Positions 25,866 through 34,239 of a DNA stretch of 64,000 nt are shown here, in pieces. The stretch covers positions 124,001 to 188,000 of the forward strand of contig JAFABB010000040.1 of assembly GCA_023426245.1 (NCBI GenBank), written 5' to 3'. The DNA comes from Bacillota bacterium (lineage in GTDB: Bacteria > Bacillota > UBA4882 > UBA8346). The stretch's first letter is position 1. Every line of letters begins with the position of its first letter. The position numbers were made by a program, and so were the translations under genes. The notes below the pieces were generated by a model. That model searched no databases, was not told the DNA's origin, and was given only the letters and a program-made list of their open reading frames with translations.

Positions 25866-27087
25866 AAAATCTTTAAAACCTATGGAACCCCTTTGTTACT
25901 TGATTTTACTTATGAATTCCTTAGGTATAGAGGTAAATTCGATTAAAATATCGGAGTTTTGGACCGGGGCATTGCAACAGAAAGAATTACCTGCAGATCT
26001 CATTGAATTAATGGTTTTTTTTTGGAAAAGATCCGGAAGCCAAAGGGATTTTAGCACTTTGACCTATCAGCCTTCCGTCTGCGCGGAAACAATGGAGAGT
26101 ATCAACCCTGCCAAAGTTTTTGACGGTAACCAAGGGGCCCCTGAGAAAGCTCCGGAATTGGCGCCGCTGCGCGAAGTCAAAGAAAATGTCCCAGTAAAAG
26201 AAGAACCCGTCCAAATAGGAACTCGTCAGGAAAATTCAAACCAAAAATCACCAAACAAAACGATGGAATCGATTCCTATGCAAACGGCTGACGAGCTTCT
26301 CCCGGACGATAACATTTTGTCGGGGCGTTACGTATATGGAATTGTCCTGGAAGCCGACGATTTTCAGACAACCGGGATCAACGATAATCCGGTATATATG
26401 ATTCCCTACCGGGACATCGGAGCTCTTGTCCATGCCTGCCCCTCCCATGCTTATGAATCAACAGACCGGGAACAAGTTGAAAAATGGTTGCGTGAGCATC
26501 AAAACGTTTTGGATAAGGCATTTAAGCATACCAATTCCCTGGTTCCGATGACGTTTGATATGATTATTGACGGGTCGTCAGCCGCCAACCCCGATACGGT
26601 GCTGGAACAATGGTTGCAGGACCGGTATGAGGCGATTAGAAAATTGTTGAACCAACTATCGGGACGGGCGGAGTATGGAGTTAAAATATACTGTTCCCTG
26701 GAAATGCTGACCGAAAAAGTTTCGAAAGAGCGGCCGGAAATTATTGAACTAACCAATAAAATTGCTTCCATGAATAAAGGGACGGCCTATCTTTTCAAAA
26801 GCGAGCTCGCTCAAAAAATTCGCAAAGCGGTTGAGGAGGAATCCAAGGCATTGGCCAAGGAAATCTGCGCCAAAATTCGTCCGCTGATTTCCGATTTGAA
26901 GGAAAACAAATTGGATACGGAAGTATCCAATAACCAAAAACCTATTCTCAATATTGCGATTTTGGCTGATCCGGACAAAGTGGAAACCGTTGGCAATTTA
27001 TTGGAAAATTTACAAATGAGCGGCCAATATACGATAGTCTTTACGGGACCATGGCCTGCTTATAGTTTTGTTAAGGATCTGGAATGA
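25855..27087 (+). CDS. gvpL: Gas vesicle protein GvpL/GvpF with unusual N-terminal extension
   Basis: A 410-residue product. The GvpL/F domain spans about 157-407 (RYVYGIVLEADDF, VLDKAFKHTNSLVPMTFDMII, VKIYCSLEMLTEKV, and the ending FTGPWPAYSFVKDLE). It is preceded by a helical mini-domain (about 8-58, PLCYLILLMNSLGIEVNSIK...) and an acidic, Pro/Gln-rich linker (70-150). The extension is absent from the copy at 24209 and could dock another Gvp protein. It starts at ATG 25855 inside gvpK. Confidence 0.88.
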   Translation: MPNEKSLKPMEPLCYLILLMNSLGIEVNSIKISEFWTGALQQKELPADLIELMVFFWKRSGSQRDFSTLTYQPSVCAETMESINPAKVFDGNQGAPEKAPELAPLREVKENVPVKEEPVQIGTRQENSNQKSPNKTMESIPMQTADELLPDDNILSGRYVYGIVLEADDFQTTGINDNPVYMIPYRDIGALVHACPSHAYESTDREQVEKWLREHQNVLDKAFKHTNSLVPMTFDMIIDGSSAANPDTVLEQWLQDRYEAIRKLLNQLSGRAEYGVKIYCSLEMLTEKVSKERPEIIELTNKIASMNKGTAYLFKSELAQKIRKAVEEESKALAKEICAKIRPLISDLKENKLDTEVSNNQKPILNIAILADPDKVETVGNLLENLQMSGQYTIVFTGPWPAYSFVKDLE

Positions 27088-27105
27088 TTGGCATGGGAGG
27101 TTAGA

Positions 27106-27384
27106 ATGGAACCGGTTCGCGATTATTCGGCCCTGGTGGATTTACTGGATCATGCGCTCCAAAAAGGGTTATATGTTTCGGCTGATGTGATTATTTCAGT
27201 GGCGGATGTACCATTGATTGGACTGAATCTGCGACTGGCTTTGGCAAATATTCAGACCATGCTGAATTACGGTATGATGAAAGACTGGAGTGAGGCACGA
27301 CGTAGCCTGGAAAAAGAACAAAAAATAAATCAAATCGGAAATGGGGGGGTGAGTTGTGGAAAAGGTAGTGACTCACGTGCATAG
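27106..27384 (+). CDS. GvpA/J/M/S-family minor gas vesicle protein
   Basis: A 92-residue product; ATG at 27106 has GGGAGGTTAGA upstream. The core VDLLDHALQKGLYVSADVII, then VADVPLIGLNLRLALANIQTML matches minor GvpA homologues, with a polar Lys/Glu/Gln-rich tail. The second half of the core departs from GvpA, consistent with a GvpS- or GvpM-like role. It overlaps the next gene by 29 bp. Confidence 0.85.
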   Translation: MEPVRDYSALVDLLDHALQKGLYVSADVIISVADVPLIGLNLRLALANIQTMLNYGMMKDWSEARRSLEKEQKINQIGNGGVSCGKGSDSRA

Positions 27385-27601
27385 TAATATTTCAAAAATT
27401 AAATCTTATGGGAGAAACCGGCGTCGGGAAAATTCAACAATCATCAACGAGCAGCAACAAAGAGTGCAACAATTAATCAACGCCAAAACCATTGAATTTC
27501 AAAAAAAAGTTGAAATGATACAGCAAAAGATGAAAGAAGTCAAACAACACGTAAGACAAACAAAAAGCCGATTAAATTCTTTTCACCGATATTTTGATTA
27601 A
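27356..27601 (+). CDS. Coiled-coil protein in the gas vesicle operon
   Basis: An 81-residue basic protein starting at GTG with GGGGGGTGAGTT upstream. It is a single long helix with heptad character (NEQQQRVQQLINAKTIEF, VEMIQQKMKEVKQHVRQ). Its position between a minor GvpA protein and gvpO, and the overlap with the upstream gene, make it a likely accessory Gvp protein (GvpQ/GvpT-like in style). I cannot assign a family. Confidence 0.7.
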   Translation: MEKVVTHVHSNISKIKSYGRNRRRENSTIINEQQQRVQQLINAKTIEFQKKVEMIQQKMKEVKQHVRQTKSRLNSFHRYFD

Positions 27602-27619
27602 TGAATGGAGGAAATGATG

Positions 27620-27904
27620 ATGAGCGGAGAAACCAAATATAGCCCCTTCCTGGATCTGGAGGACTTAGTTAAAATAGGTAGTCAAAAGTTGGCCGATTTA
27701 ATAGGGCTTAAGCTTTTAGCGGTTATCGAAGTGAAGCGCCAAGAGGAAAGCGGTTTAACGATGAAACTTGAGTTCCTTGAGCGCGAAGGAATCCCGGATA
27801 CCATGGATATGGTTGGTTTATATGAAGCGGATTTTGATCCGGCGGGTCAATTATTAAATTATTCCCGTGTTGACATGCGGAAACGGGGCGATTGCTACAA
27901 TTAA
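27620..27904 (+). CDS. gvpO: Gas vesicle protein GvpO
   Basis: A 94-residue product. GGAGG at 27607-27611 favours the third of three consecutive ATGs (27620). The C-terminal half has the GvpO signature: a strand pattern LTMKLEFLEREGIPDTMDMVGLYE then AGQLLNYSRVDMRKRGD. GvpO is an accessory or regulatory Gvp protein. Last gene of the cluster; a terminator follows at 27960. Confidence 0.88.
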   Translation: MSGETKYSPFLDLEDLVKIGSQKLADLIGLKLLAVIEVKRQEESGLTMKLEFLEREGIPDTMDMVGLYEADFDPAGQLLNYSRVDMRKRGDCYN

Positions 27905-27959
27905 TCCCTATCTCAAGATACTTTTATCCCAGCGGATTGGCGAAATCAATCCTATCATC

Positions 27960-27990
27960 TAAAGGTCGCTTCAATATTGCGGCCTTATTT
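27960..27990 (+). terminator. Terminator of the gas vesicle operon
   Basis: AAAGGTCGC pairs with GCGGCCTT (one G-U) around a 9-nt loop, followed by ATTTATTTTATTTC. Confidence 0.65.
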
Positions 27991-28215
27991 ATTTTATTTC
28001 ATCTGGGTCAACCCCCCTTTTATGCTTCATCCGAACTGGTAAAGATTTTTATTGCCCACCATACGGCTCTTGTCTTCTCCCAATCCTTTCGCGCAGGTTC
28101 CTCATAATGGATTTATTTCGGTAAAAGATATTTTGAGGATGGAAGGCCCCGGGTGAGAAAACCGGACATACCGTTGTCATATTATATGCCTTATGATCGA
28201 CCTGAGGTGATGGTG

Positions 28216-29133
28216 ATGCAAATCAACAGGCTGTTTGAAATCATATACATTCTGCTCAATAAAAAGACGACAACCGCCAAAGAACTGGCCGAGCGCTTCG
28301 AAGTCTCGGTCCGGACCATCTACCGGGATATTGATACGTTGTCTGCGGCGGGAATTCCAATTTACGCCAGTCAAGGCAAAGGTGGGGGCATATCCCTTCT
28401 TGACGACTATGTACTCAATAAATCGGTCTTATCGGAAAGTGAACAAAATGAAATCTTGTTTGCGTTACAAAGTTTAAATGCCGCCCAAAGTCCGGAAACC
28501 GACAAGGTGCTTTCCAAATTGAGCGATTTCTTCCATAAAGACCTGGTCAATTGGATTGAAGTCGATTTCAGCCCCTGGGGCAGCGGCAAGAACGGGGCAG
28601 AGCAGTTTACCACGCTCAAAAATGCCATCCTCAACCGCCGCATCATTGAATTTGATTATTTAAGTTCATCCGGGGCCAAGGGCGGCCGAAGGGTAGAACC
28701 GGTGAAACTCATCTTCAAGGTGCGAGCCTGGTATCTGCGGGGGTTCTGCTTATCAAAAAACGCTTACCGCACTTTTAAAATTTCACGCCTGTCCAACCTC
28801 CGGATGACGCAGGAAATATTTGCAGCAAGAACTCAGGCAGACACGGCGGAGGATGAAAAGGAGATTTCCTCTCAAAAATGGGTTCCTCTCCGACTAAGGG
28901 TTTCTCCTCGCGGTGCTTATCGGGTTTACGATGAGTTCGACGCGGAAGCGATTACTCAAAATCCCGACGGTTCTCTGGGAGTCGAGGCGGTTTTACCGGA
29001 AAGCGGGTGGTTGTTGAATTACCTTCTTTCGTTTGGTGCAGACATGGAAGTTCTGACCCCGGAACCCATCCGAAGCAGCATCCAAAACAAGCTGGAAAAA
29101 ATTCTCCTTCAATACCAAAATAAAAAGAGATAA
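28216..29133 (+). CDS. WYL-domain (YafY-type) transcriptional regulator
   Basis: A 305-residue DeoR-like HTH plus WYL protein. ATG at 28216 (GAGGTGATGGTG upstream) begins MQINRLFEIIYILLNKKTTT. The HTH is AKELAERFEVSVRTIYRDIDTLSAAGIPI, followed by GGGISLLDDYVLN. The WYL core lies around RRIIEFDYLS and KVRAWYLRGFC. WYL domains bind nucleic acid or small ligands. Same strand as and directly upstream of the three oxidoreductase genes, so it probably controls them. Confidence 0.92.
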   Translation: MQINRLFEIIYILLNKKTTTAKELAERFEVSVRTIYRDIDTLSAAGIPIYASQGKGGGISLLDDYVLNKSVLSESEQNEILFALQSLNAAQSPETDKVLSKLSDFFHKDLVNWIEVDFSPWGSGKNGAEQFTTLKNAILNRRIIEFDYLSSSGAKGGRRVEPVKLIFKVRAWYLRGFCLSKNAYRTFKISRLSNLRMTQEIFAARTQADTAEDEKEISSQKWVPLRLRVSPRGAYRVYDEFDAEAITQNPDGSLGVEAVLPESGWLLNYLLSFGADMEVLTPEPIRSSIQNKLEKILLQYQNKKR

Positions 29134-29207
29134 CCTGACCCGGTGCCGTCAAGTTATAGCCGTTATAATCGAAATATGCTTTACATGATCGAAATCCAAA
29201 AAGGAGG

Positions 29208-30020
29208 ATGGTCCATCTGAATATCGATCAAGATAACTCATGGATTGCAAAAGAACTGGAGGGTAAACTGGCTCTGGTAACCGGCGGGACCCAGGGCGGA
29301 ATCGGTGAAGCAATCGTGAGGCGCCTTGCTCTTGCCGGAGCCGTTGTAATCACCACTGCCCGTAGAACTCCTGCCGATTTGAAGGATCCCGGTTTATTTA
29401 TTCAAGCGGATGTCAGCACCCCCGAAGGGACTACCAAGGTTGTCAACGAAATCCTTGAACGTTTTGGCGGTGTGGACATACTGGTTAACAATGTGGGCGG
29501 ATCCTCCGCCCCGACCGGCGGCGTTCTCGCGCAGCGCGATACCGATTGGCAGCTTGCATTGGAAACCAATTTGCTGGCCGCGGTCCGCCTGGACCGGGGA
29601 TTGCTCCCGCCCATGCTCAAACAAGGCTATGGGGTGATCATTCATATCACCTCGATTCAAAGACGCTTCCCCGGTGAAAATACCATGGCCTATTCAGCGG
29701 CTAAAGCCGCGCTCGCCAACTACAGCAAAGGATTGGCCACTGAACTGGCGTCCGGGGGGATCCGTGTCAACAGCGTTGCTCCGGGTTTCACGGAAACCAA
29801 AGCTGCCGGGGAACTCATCCAACGCATGGCCCAAAATTTAGGAACCGATTATAACGGCGCCAGAGAGGAACTGATGAATTCTCTGGGAGGTATTCCCATC
29901 GGGCGCACCGCCCGTCCGGAGGAAGTGGCGGAACTCGTCGGGTTCCTGGCGTCCCCCCGGGCATCCTATATCATTGGAGCCGAGCATATCATCGACGGCG
30001 GAATCATCCGCACCATTTAA
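29208..30020 (+). CDS. SDR-family oxidoreductase
   Basis: A 270-residue short-chain dehydrogenase with an extra Gly in the nucleotide loop (TGGTQGGIGEA), NNVGG in place of NNAG, catalytic Ser in HITSIQRR, and YSAAK. The C-terminus is IIGAEHIIDGGIIRTI. The annotated ATG directly abuts the AAGGAGG site; a CTG codon 9 nt further in (29217) has ideal spacing, so the real start may be there. Substrate unknown. First of three genes after the WYL regulator, with 12 bp to the next. Confidence 0.88.
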   Translation: MVHLNIDQDNSWIAKELEGKLALVTGGTQGGIGEAIVRRLALAGAVVITTARRTPADLKDPGLFIQADVSTPEGTTKVVNEILERFGGVDILVNNVGGSSAPTGGVLAQRDTDWQLALETNLLAAVRLDRGLLPPMLKQGYGVIIHITSIQRRFPGENTMAYSAAKAALANYSKGLATELASGGIRVNSVAPGFTETKAAGELIQRMAQNLGTDYNGAREELMNSLGGIPIGRTARPEEVAELVGFLASPRASYIIGAEHIIDGGIIRTI

Positions 30021-30032
30021 AGGAGGCTGACC

Positions 30033-30737
30033 ATGAACAACCCATTTCCATTACCAAAACCCGTTGAAGTCCATTTCCAATCCACCAATGCCGGCGATTC
30101 TGCGGCATTCCTTTCGGCTTTCTCCGATAACGCCGTGGTGGTCGACGCCGGCAAAGAATATCACGGGAAAGCCGCTATCAAAGAGTGGAGCGACCGCACC
30201 TATTTTCGGGATCATCTGCGCCTGGAGATTACTCATGCCGCCCAGGATGCCAGGGAATTTGTGGTTACTGCCAAAGCGGACGGTGACTATGACAAAACCG
30301 GCTTACCCGATCCGCTCTACCTTGACTTTCATTTTACGGTGGAAGAAGAAAAAGTGAGATTATTGCGTATTGTTCTTTCCTCTAACCCCAGGGCCATCCC
30401 ATTGCCGCAGCCGGTCGCCTCGTTTTATCATGCCTCCGATGTTTATGACGCCGCTCTTCTCGCCTATTGCTTTACCGAAGACGCCCTCTTGTATGACGAG
30501 GGAATAAAATATCCCGGGCCCACCTCTATCAGTGAACGAATCTTGGAGGCAAACCGGGACGCCAAGGTAATGATGGACATTACCCACTATACGGAGCAAT
30601 CCGGGCAGGCGGTTGTCACCGTTACCGTTTCGGGTGACTTCGAGGGCAGCCCGGTTCCGTTGGATTTTCATTTTACCCTGGAAAAAGAAAAAATCAAAGC
30701 CTTGACTATCACATTGGCAGGTGAACTCGAATCATGA
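30033..30737 (+). CDS. Duplicated SnoaL/NTF2-like domain protein
   Basis: A 234-residue protein made of two related domains (about 8-115 and 125-232). Each has a helix opening with F or FY, a FSDNAVVVDAGKEYHG / FTEDALLYDEGIKYPG core, and a closing DFHFTVEEEKV / DFHFTLEKEKI strand. This SnoaL-like cone fold is used by polyketide cyclases and small isomerases. AGGAGG precedes the ATG. The stop overlaps the next gene (ATGA). The fused duplication is uncommon. Confidence 0.85.
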   Translation: MNNPFPLPKPVEVHFQSTNAGDSAAFLSAFSDNAVVVDAGKEYHGKAAIKEWSDRTYFRDHLRLEITHAAQDAREFVVTAKADGDYDKTGLPDPLYLDFHFTVEEEKVRLLRIVLSSNPRAIPLPQPVASFYHASDVYDAALLAYCFTEDALLYDEGIKYPGPTSISERILEANRDAKVMMDITHYTEQSGQAVVTVTVSGDFEGSPVPLDFHFTLEKEKIKALTITLAGELES

Positions 30738-31564
30738 CCACGGACCATTTAATCCGGGTAAACGAAGATCAATGCACCCGGTGCGGGCTTTGCGTAAAAA
30801 TTTGCCGGGGGACCCTTGCCATGGGAGAAAACGGTCCGGTGGTTGCCCATGATTTTTGTATCGCCTGCGGGCATTGTACGGCCATCTGTCCTTCCGGGGC
30901 GTTGGATCACGTCCGGGCGCCTCTTTCAAACCAAATTTTGCTTGAGAAATCACCGGTGCCGGATGCCGACACCGCGGCCCGGTTTCTGCGCTCGCGGCGG
31001 TCGGTCCGTTCATTTCAAAAAAAAAGTGTGCCACGTGAAACGATCCGGGAACTGCTTGACATCGCCCGGTTCGCGCCGACGGCCTGTAATTCCCAAGGTG
31101 TTTCTTACCACGTTATCGATGATCCGGATACCTTACGGGAAATCGCCGCCGCGATCGCCGATTGGGCCGAAGAAGATTTAAAGAAAGGCGCCTTGGGGAG
31201 ATCTCCCTGGTCTTCCAATACCGCCAACACCATCAGCCGCTACCGGGAAAATGGCGAGGATACTATCGTAAGGGATGCTCCCTGCTTAATCGTTGCCGTC
31301 GCGGAAAAAAGCCGGTTGCACCTTGGCCGGGACAATACCCATTTTGCTCTCGCCTATGCCCAGCTTTATGCATCCGCGTTAGGTCTTGGCACCTGTTGGT
31401 CCGGGTTGTTCGAATATTGCGCCGCGGCGGAATATGAACCCCTGCTCCGGCTGATAAAGATTCCTGTGAACAAAGCCATTACCGGCGCTTTGATTGCGGG
31501 ATATCCGCTTTACAACTTCAAACGGTTGGTTGACCGGGACCCTCTGGAGATAACCTGGCAATGA
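30734..31564 (+). CDS. Ferredoxin-nitroreductase fusion
   Basis: A 276-residue protein. The N-terminal part has two [4Fe-4S] motifs, CTRCGLCVKIC and CIACGHCTAICPSGAL (residues 14-55). The C-terminal part is a nitroreductase: RSRRSVRSFQKKSV, ARFAPTACNSQ, and GTCWSGLFEYC near the FMN site. Such fusions use ferredoxin-type electrons to reduce flavin-bound substrates. It is the last gene of the WYL-SDR-SnoaL cassette and overlaps the previous gene. Physiological substrate unknown. Confidence 0.92.
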   Translation: MTTDHLIRVNEDQCTRCGLCVKICRGTLAMGENGPVVAHDFCIACGHCTAICPSGALDHVRAPLSNQILLEKSPVPDADTAARFLRSRRSVRSFQKKSVPRETIRELLDIARFAPTACNSQGVSYHVIDDPDTLREIAAAIADWAEEDLKKGALGRSPWSSNTANTISRYRENGEDTIVRDAPCLIVAVAEKSRLHLGRDNTHFALAYAQLYASALGLGTCWSGLFEYCAAAEYEPLLRLIKIPVNKAITGALIAGYPLYNFKRLVDRDPLEITWQ

Positions 31565-31728
31565 TGAGGATTGCTGTCAAATCCCCTATCGGAGCCTTCA
31601 TCATCAACTTATCAAGCAAGCGCCGGGCAGAATTTTTTCTACCGGTGCTTTTCATTCCCGTTCCTTCCTCCCTCTGGCGTTTCAATCCCTATGCCTTGGA
31701 GAGGCCCCCGCAGCGGACCCTGGCCAAC

Positions 31729-32613
31729 TCATTTCTTTAAATAATTCTTCCCTTTCACCAAAAGGTTAATTTTATCAAGACGTTTGGTATATCCATCATA
31801 ATCACTCAATAAGATACCCATATAAAGCATATCCACAATGGCTAACTGGGAGATCCGCGAAACCATCGTTTCACTATAAAATGCGGTCTCAACATCACCG
31901 GTGTATAATGTGATATCTGCAAACTCGGAAATCGCCGCCGCTTTAAAATTGGTTAGAGCGATGGTTTTCGCTCCGGCTTCCTTGGCTATCCTTAAAACAT
32001 TGACAGTATCCATGGTGCTGCCGGAATGGGAGATGGCGATGGCCAGATCTTTGGGTGTTAAATGGCTGGCGCAAATTTGTTGGAGATGGTTGTCTGAATA
32101 CGCCCTGCAATGGAGTCCGATACGCAAAAGTTTATTCGTCATATCACTGGCGATACTTCCGGAATTTCCGACACCATAGACATCGATAATGTCGGCCTCC
32201 TGAATCATTTGAACGGCCATTTTATAGTGATCCAGATCCATGATTTTCAAAGTATCTTCTAAAGCTTTCAGCGTCATTCCAATCATTTTGGCAGGTATAT
32301 CTTCAATTTTTTCATTTTCATCGATGTGCAGTTCCACCAGCAACTCCCGGCCGGATGGGTGAGTTCCGGATTCTCTGCCCCATTCTTTGACTAATTCCAT
32401 TTTAAATTCACTGTAACTATCCCAGCCGATATTTTTCACGAAGCGTACAATGGTGGGTTCACTGACTCCTACTTCCTTGGAGAGTTGCGCCAATGTCATT
32501 GTGGAAACGGCATGTCCGTTGCGTAAAATATAATCGGCGACTTTCCTTTCTGAGGCCCGAAGTGAATTATACATGTTTTTTATTTTATATTCATAGGACT
32601 CATTGGTATTCAA
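31729..32613 (-). CDS. MurR/RpiR-family regulator
   Basis: A 294-residue regulator. The N-terminal HTH_6 domain has ASERKVADYILRN and TLAQLSKEVGVSEPTIVRFVKNIGW. The SIS sugar-phosphate domain contains DVYGVGNSGSIASDM and ISHSGSTMDTVNVLR. The start is TTG at 32613 with GGGAG upstream; ATG at 32574 is an alternative. It is divergent from deoC, and palindromic sites lie in between, so it probably represses deoC in response to a sugar phosphate. Confidence 0.92.
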   Translation of the reverse strand: MNTNESYEYKIKNMYNSLRASERKVADYILRNGHAVSTMTLAQLSKEVGVSEPTIVRFVKNIGWDSYSEFKMELVKEWGRESGTHPSGRELLVELHIDENEKIEDIPAKMIGMTLKALEDTLKIMDLDHYKMAVQMIQEADIIDVYGVGNSGSIASDMTNKLLRIGLHCRAYSDNHLQQICASHLTPKDLAIAISHSGSTMDTVNVLRIAKEAGAKTIALTNFKAAAISEFADITLYTGDVETAFYSETMVSRISQLAIVDMLYMGILLSDYDGYTKRLDKINLLVKGKNYLKK

Positions 32614-32663
32614 GTTCTATTACTCCCTTTATTTGCTTTCTTAAACTATATTCTACAATAAAA

Positions 32664-32676
32664 TAGTAAAACTACA
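32664..32676. promoter_or_regulatory. Candidate RpiR half-palindrome near rpiR
   Basis: TAGTAAAACTACA repeats 13 of the 15 bases of the palindrome found in the deoC promoter. A third related half-site (ACTACAAAA) is at 32717-32725. Confidence 0.5.
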
Positions 32677-32730
32677 AGCGTTATCTCCTTATTTAACCGG
32701 AGAACGCGAGCAGATTACTACAAAATAAAT

Positions 32731-32759
32731 TTGCTTTTGTAGTAAAACTACATTATAAT
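32731..32759 (+). promoter_or_regulatory. deoC promoter with embedded RpiR operator
   Basis: TTGCTT (32731-32736) and TATAAT (32754-32759) with a 17-bp spacer. The spacer is filled by the perfect palindrome TGTAGTAAAACTACA (arms 5 bp, 32738-32752), an ideal site for repression by the divergent RpiR regulator. Confidence 0.7.
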
Positions 32760-32852
32760 ATGGAAAAGGAGAGCACTTATCGATGTTCGGGTTCCGGTAG
32801 TTTTTCTTTGGGATTTGAACTTTCAATAGGAAATAAGTGTTAATCAAGAAGG

Positions 32853-33566
32853 ATGAAACCAACCAAAAAATCCGCCGCAATGTCCCTTGAAGAATTGGGC
32901 GCCTATATTGACCAATCGGTGTTGAAACCCGAATTTACCCAGGCTGAAATCGAAAGATACATCAAGGAAGGCGTCGACTATCACTGTAAAACAGTTTGTA
33001 TCAATCCCGCTTCAATCGGCCTTGCGAAAAAGTTAACCGCAGGAACGCCAACCGGAATATGTGTTGTATGCGATTTCCCTTTCGGAGCTTCAACTACCCC
33101 CTCCAAAGTTGTCCAAGCAAAGGAATGTTGCAAACAAGGCATTGATGAATTGGACGTGGTCGCCAATTACGGCTGGATCCGCAGCGGGTTATGGAACGAA
33201 GTTGAAGCCGATATCCAAGGGGTCGCCGAGGTCTGTCATCCATACGGCATCCTTGTGAAAGTGATTTTTGAGACCGACGCATTAACGATCGAGGAAGTTA
33301 AGAAGGCTACCGAAGTTGCCATCTCAGCCGGAGCCGATTTTATCAAGACATCGACCGGCTTCTTTACCGGCTGTGAAGGTAAAGGGGCTACTCCTGAAAT
33401 TATTCAGGCTATGCTGGATACTGCCAAAGGCCGCTGTAAAGTGAAAGGTTCCGGCGGGATAAGGACCCGGGAACATTTCCTGCAATTAATCGATATGGGG
33501 ATTGACCGGATGGGGATTGGTTATAAGTCTACCCCCGTTGTTCTGGGATTGTCACCTAAAAATTAA
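32853..33566 (+). CDS. deoC: Deoxyribose-phosphate aldolase
   Basis: A 237-residue class I aldolase (DERA) that cleaves 2-deoxyribose 5-phosphate to acetaldehyde and glyceraldehyde 3-phosphate. The Schiff-base lysine is in FIKTSTGF (Lys165). The second lysine is in VKGSGGIRT (Lys198), with Asp101 and the N-terminal YIDQSVLKP. AGAAGG abuts the ATG; ATG at 32880 is an alternative. Together with the divergent RpiR and the sugar-mutarotase-like gene it suggests pentose or deoxy-sugar catabolism. Confidence 0.94.
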   Translation: MKPTKKSAAMSLEELGAYIDQSVLKPEFTQAEIERYIKEGVDYHCKTVCINPASIGLAKKLTAGTPTGICVVCDFPFGASTTPSKVVQAKECCKQGIDELDVVANYGWIRSGLWNEVEADIQGVAEVCHPYGILVKVIFETDALTIEEVKKATEVAISAGADFIKTSTGFFTGCEGKGATPEIIQAMLDTAKGRCKVKGSGGIRTREHFLQLIDMGIDRMGIGYKSTPVVLGLSPKN

Positions 33567-33802
33567 AACAAAACAATCTCTCTTCCCTAATGATAGAACA
33601 TCAGGCCGCTTTAAGCAATTACCCACTTTATCCTGCTATTGGTTGGAAAACCCAACCGGCGGGGTCTCTTATCCAATATCATCCAAAATTGCAAATATCT
33701 ATAAATCTTGATATAATAAATCGATGGGTTCCGGTTGCAATTTAAAAAATTCGATTATCTCTGCGGGGAAATCCCTGAAACAATATAATCTGGGGGCTGA
33801 TC

Positions 33803-34225
33803 ATGGTGTTAATGCAGATATCCAATTTGATAACTCCGGAAATTTATGAAGTAATCTATCGAATGGGGCATCTCGACGAATTAGTTATCGCCGACGCGAA
33901 TTACTCTGCATTAGCGATGAGCAAAAGAATCGTTTATTCTTATGCGGAGAAAAACCATGTATTATTGGCCGAAATATTGAAATATTTCCCTCTGGATTCC
34001 GATGAGGAGCTCCCGATAACCATCATGTCGCTCGATCAGGGTATTTATGAAGAACCCCAGATATGGAGTGATTATCAAAGTGTATTTGCCGGATTAGCTT
34101 ATACCCTCAATAAAATATCCCGCAAAGATTTTTATCAACGGACAAGGAACGCCTATGCGACCATTCAGACATCCGATCCCCGAGTAATGGCCGATATTAT
34201 CATCAGAAAAGGTTTCGTGTTTTAG
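33803..34225 (+). CDS. RbsD/FucU-family sugar mutarotase
   Basis: A 140-residue protein. LITPEIYEVIYRMGHLDELVIADANY at the N-terminus contains the conserved His and Asp of the RbsD/FucU fold, and FYQRTRNAYATIQTSDPRVMADIIIRKG is the typical FucU C-terminus. Family members interconvert anomers of ribose or fucose. The FucU-like tail points to fucose or a related deoxy sugar. GGGGGCTGATC precedes the ATG. It follows deoC by 236 bp. Confidence 0.9.
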   Translation: MVLMQISNLITPEIYEVIYRMGHLDELVIADANYSALAMSKRIVYSYAEKNHVLLAEILKYFPLDSDEELPITIMSLDQGIYEEPQIWSDYQSVFAGLAYTLNKISRKDFYQRTRNAYATIQTSDPRVMADIIIRKGFVF

Positions 34226-34239
34226 TGCTTTGAGTTTGA

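Noticed and set aside
27892..28107. A 71-codon frame after gvpO
   Set aside because: It begins inside the end of gvpO at a TTG without a site and spans the operon terminator.
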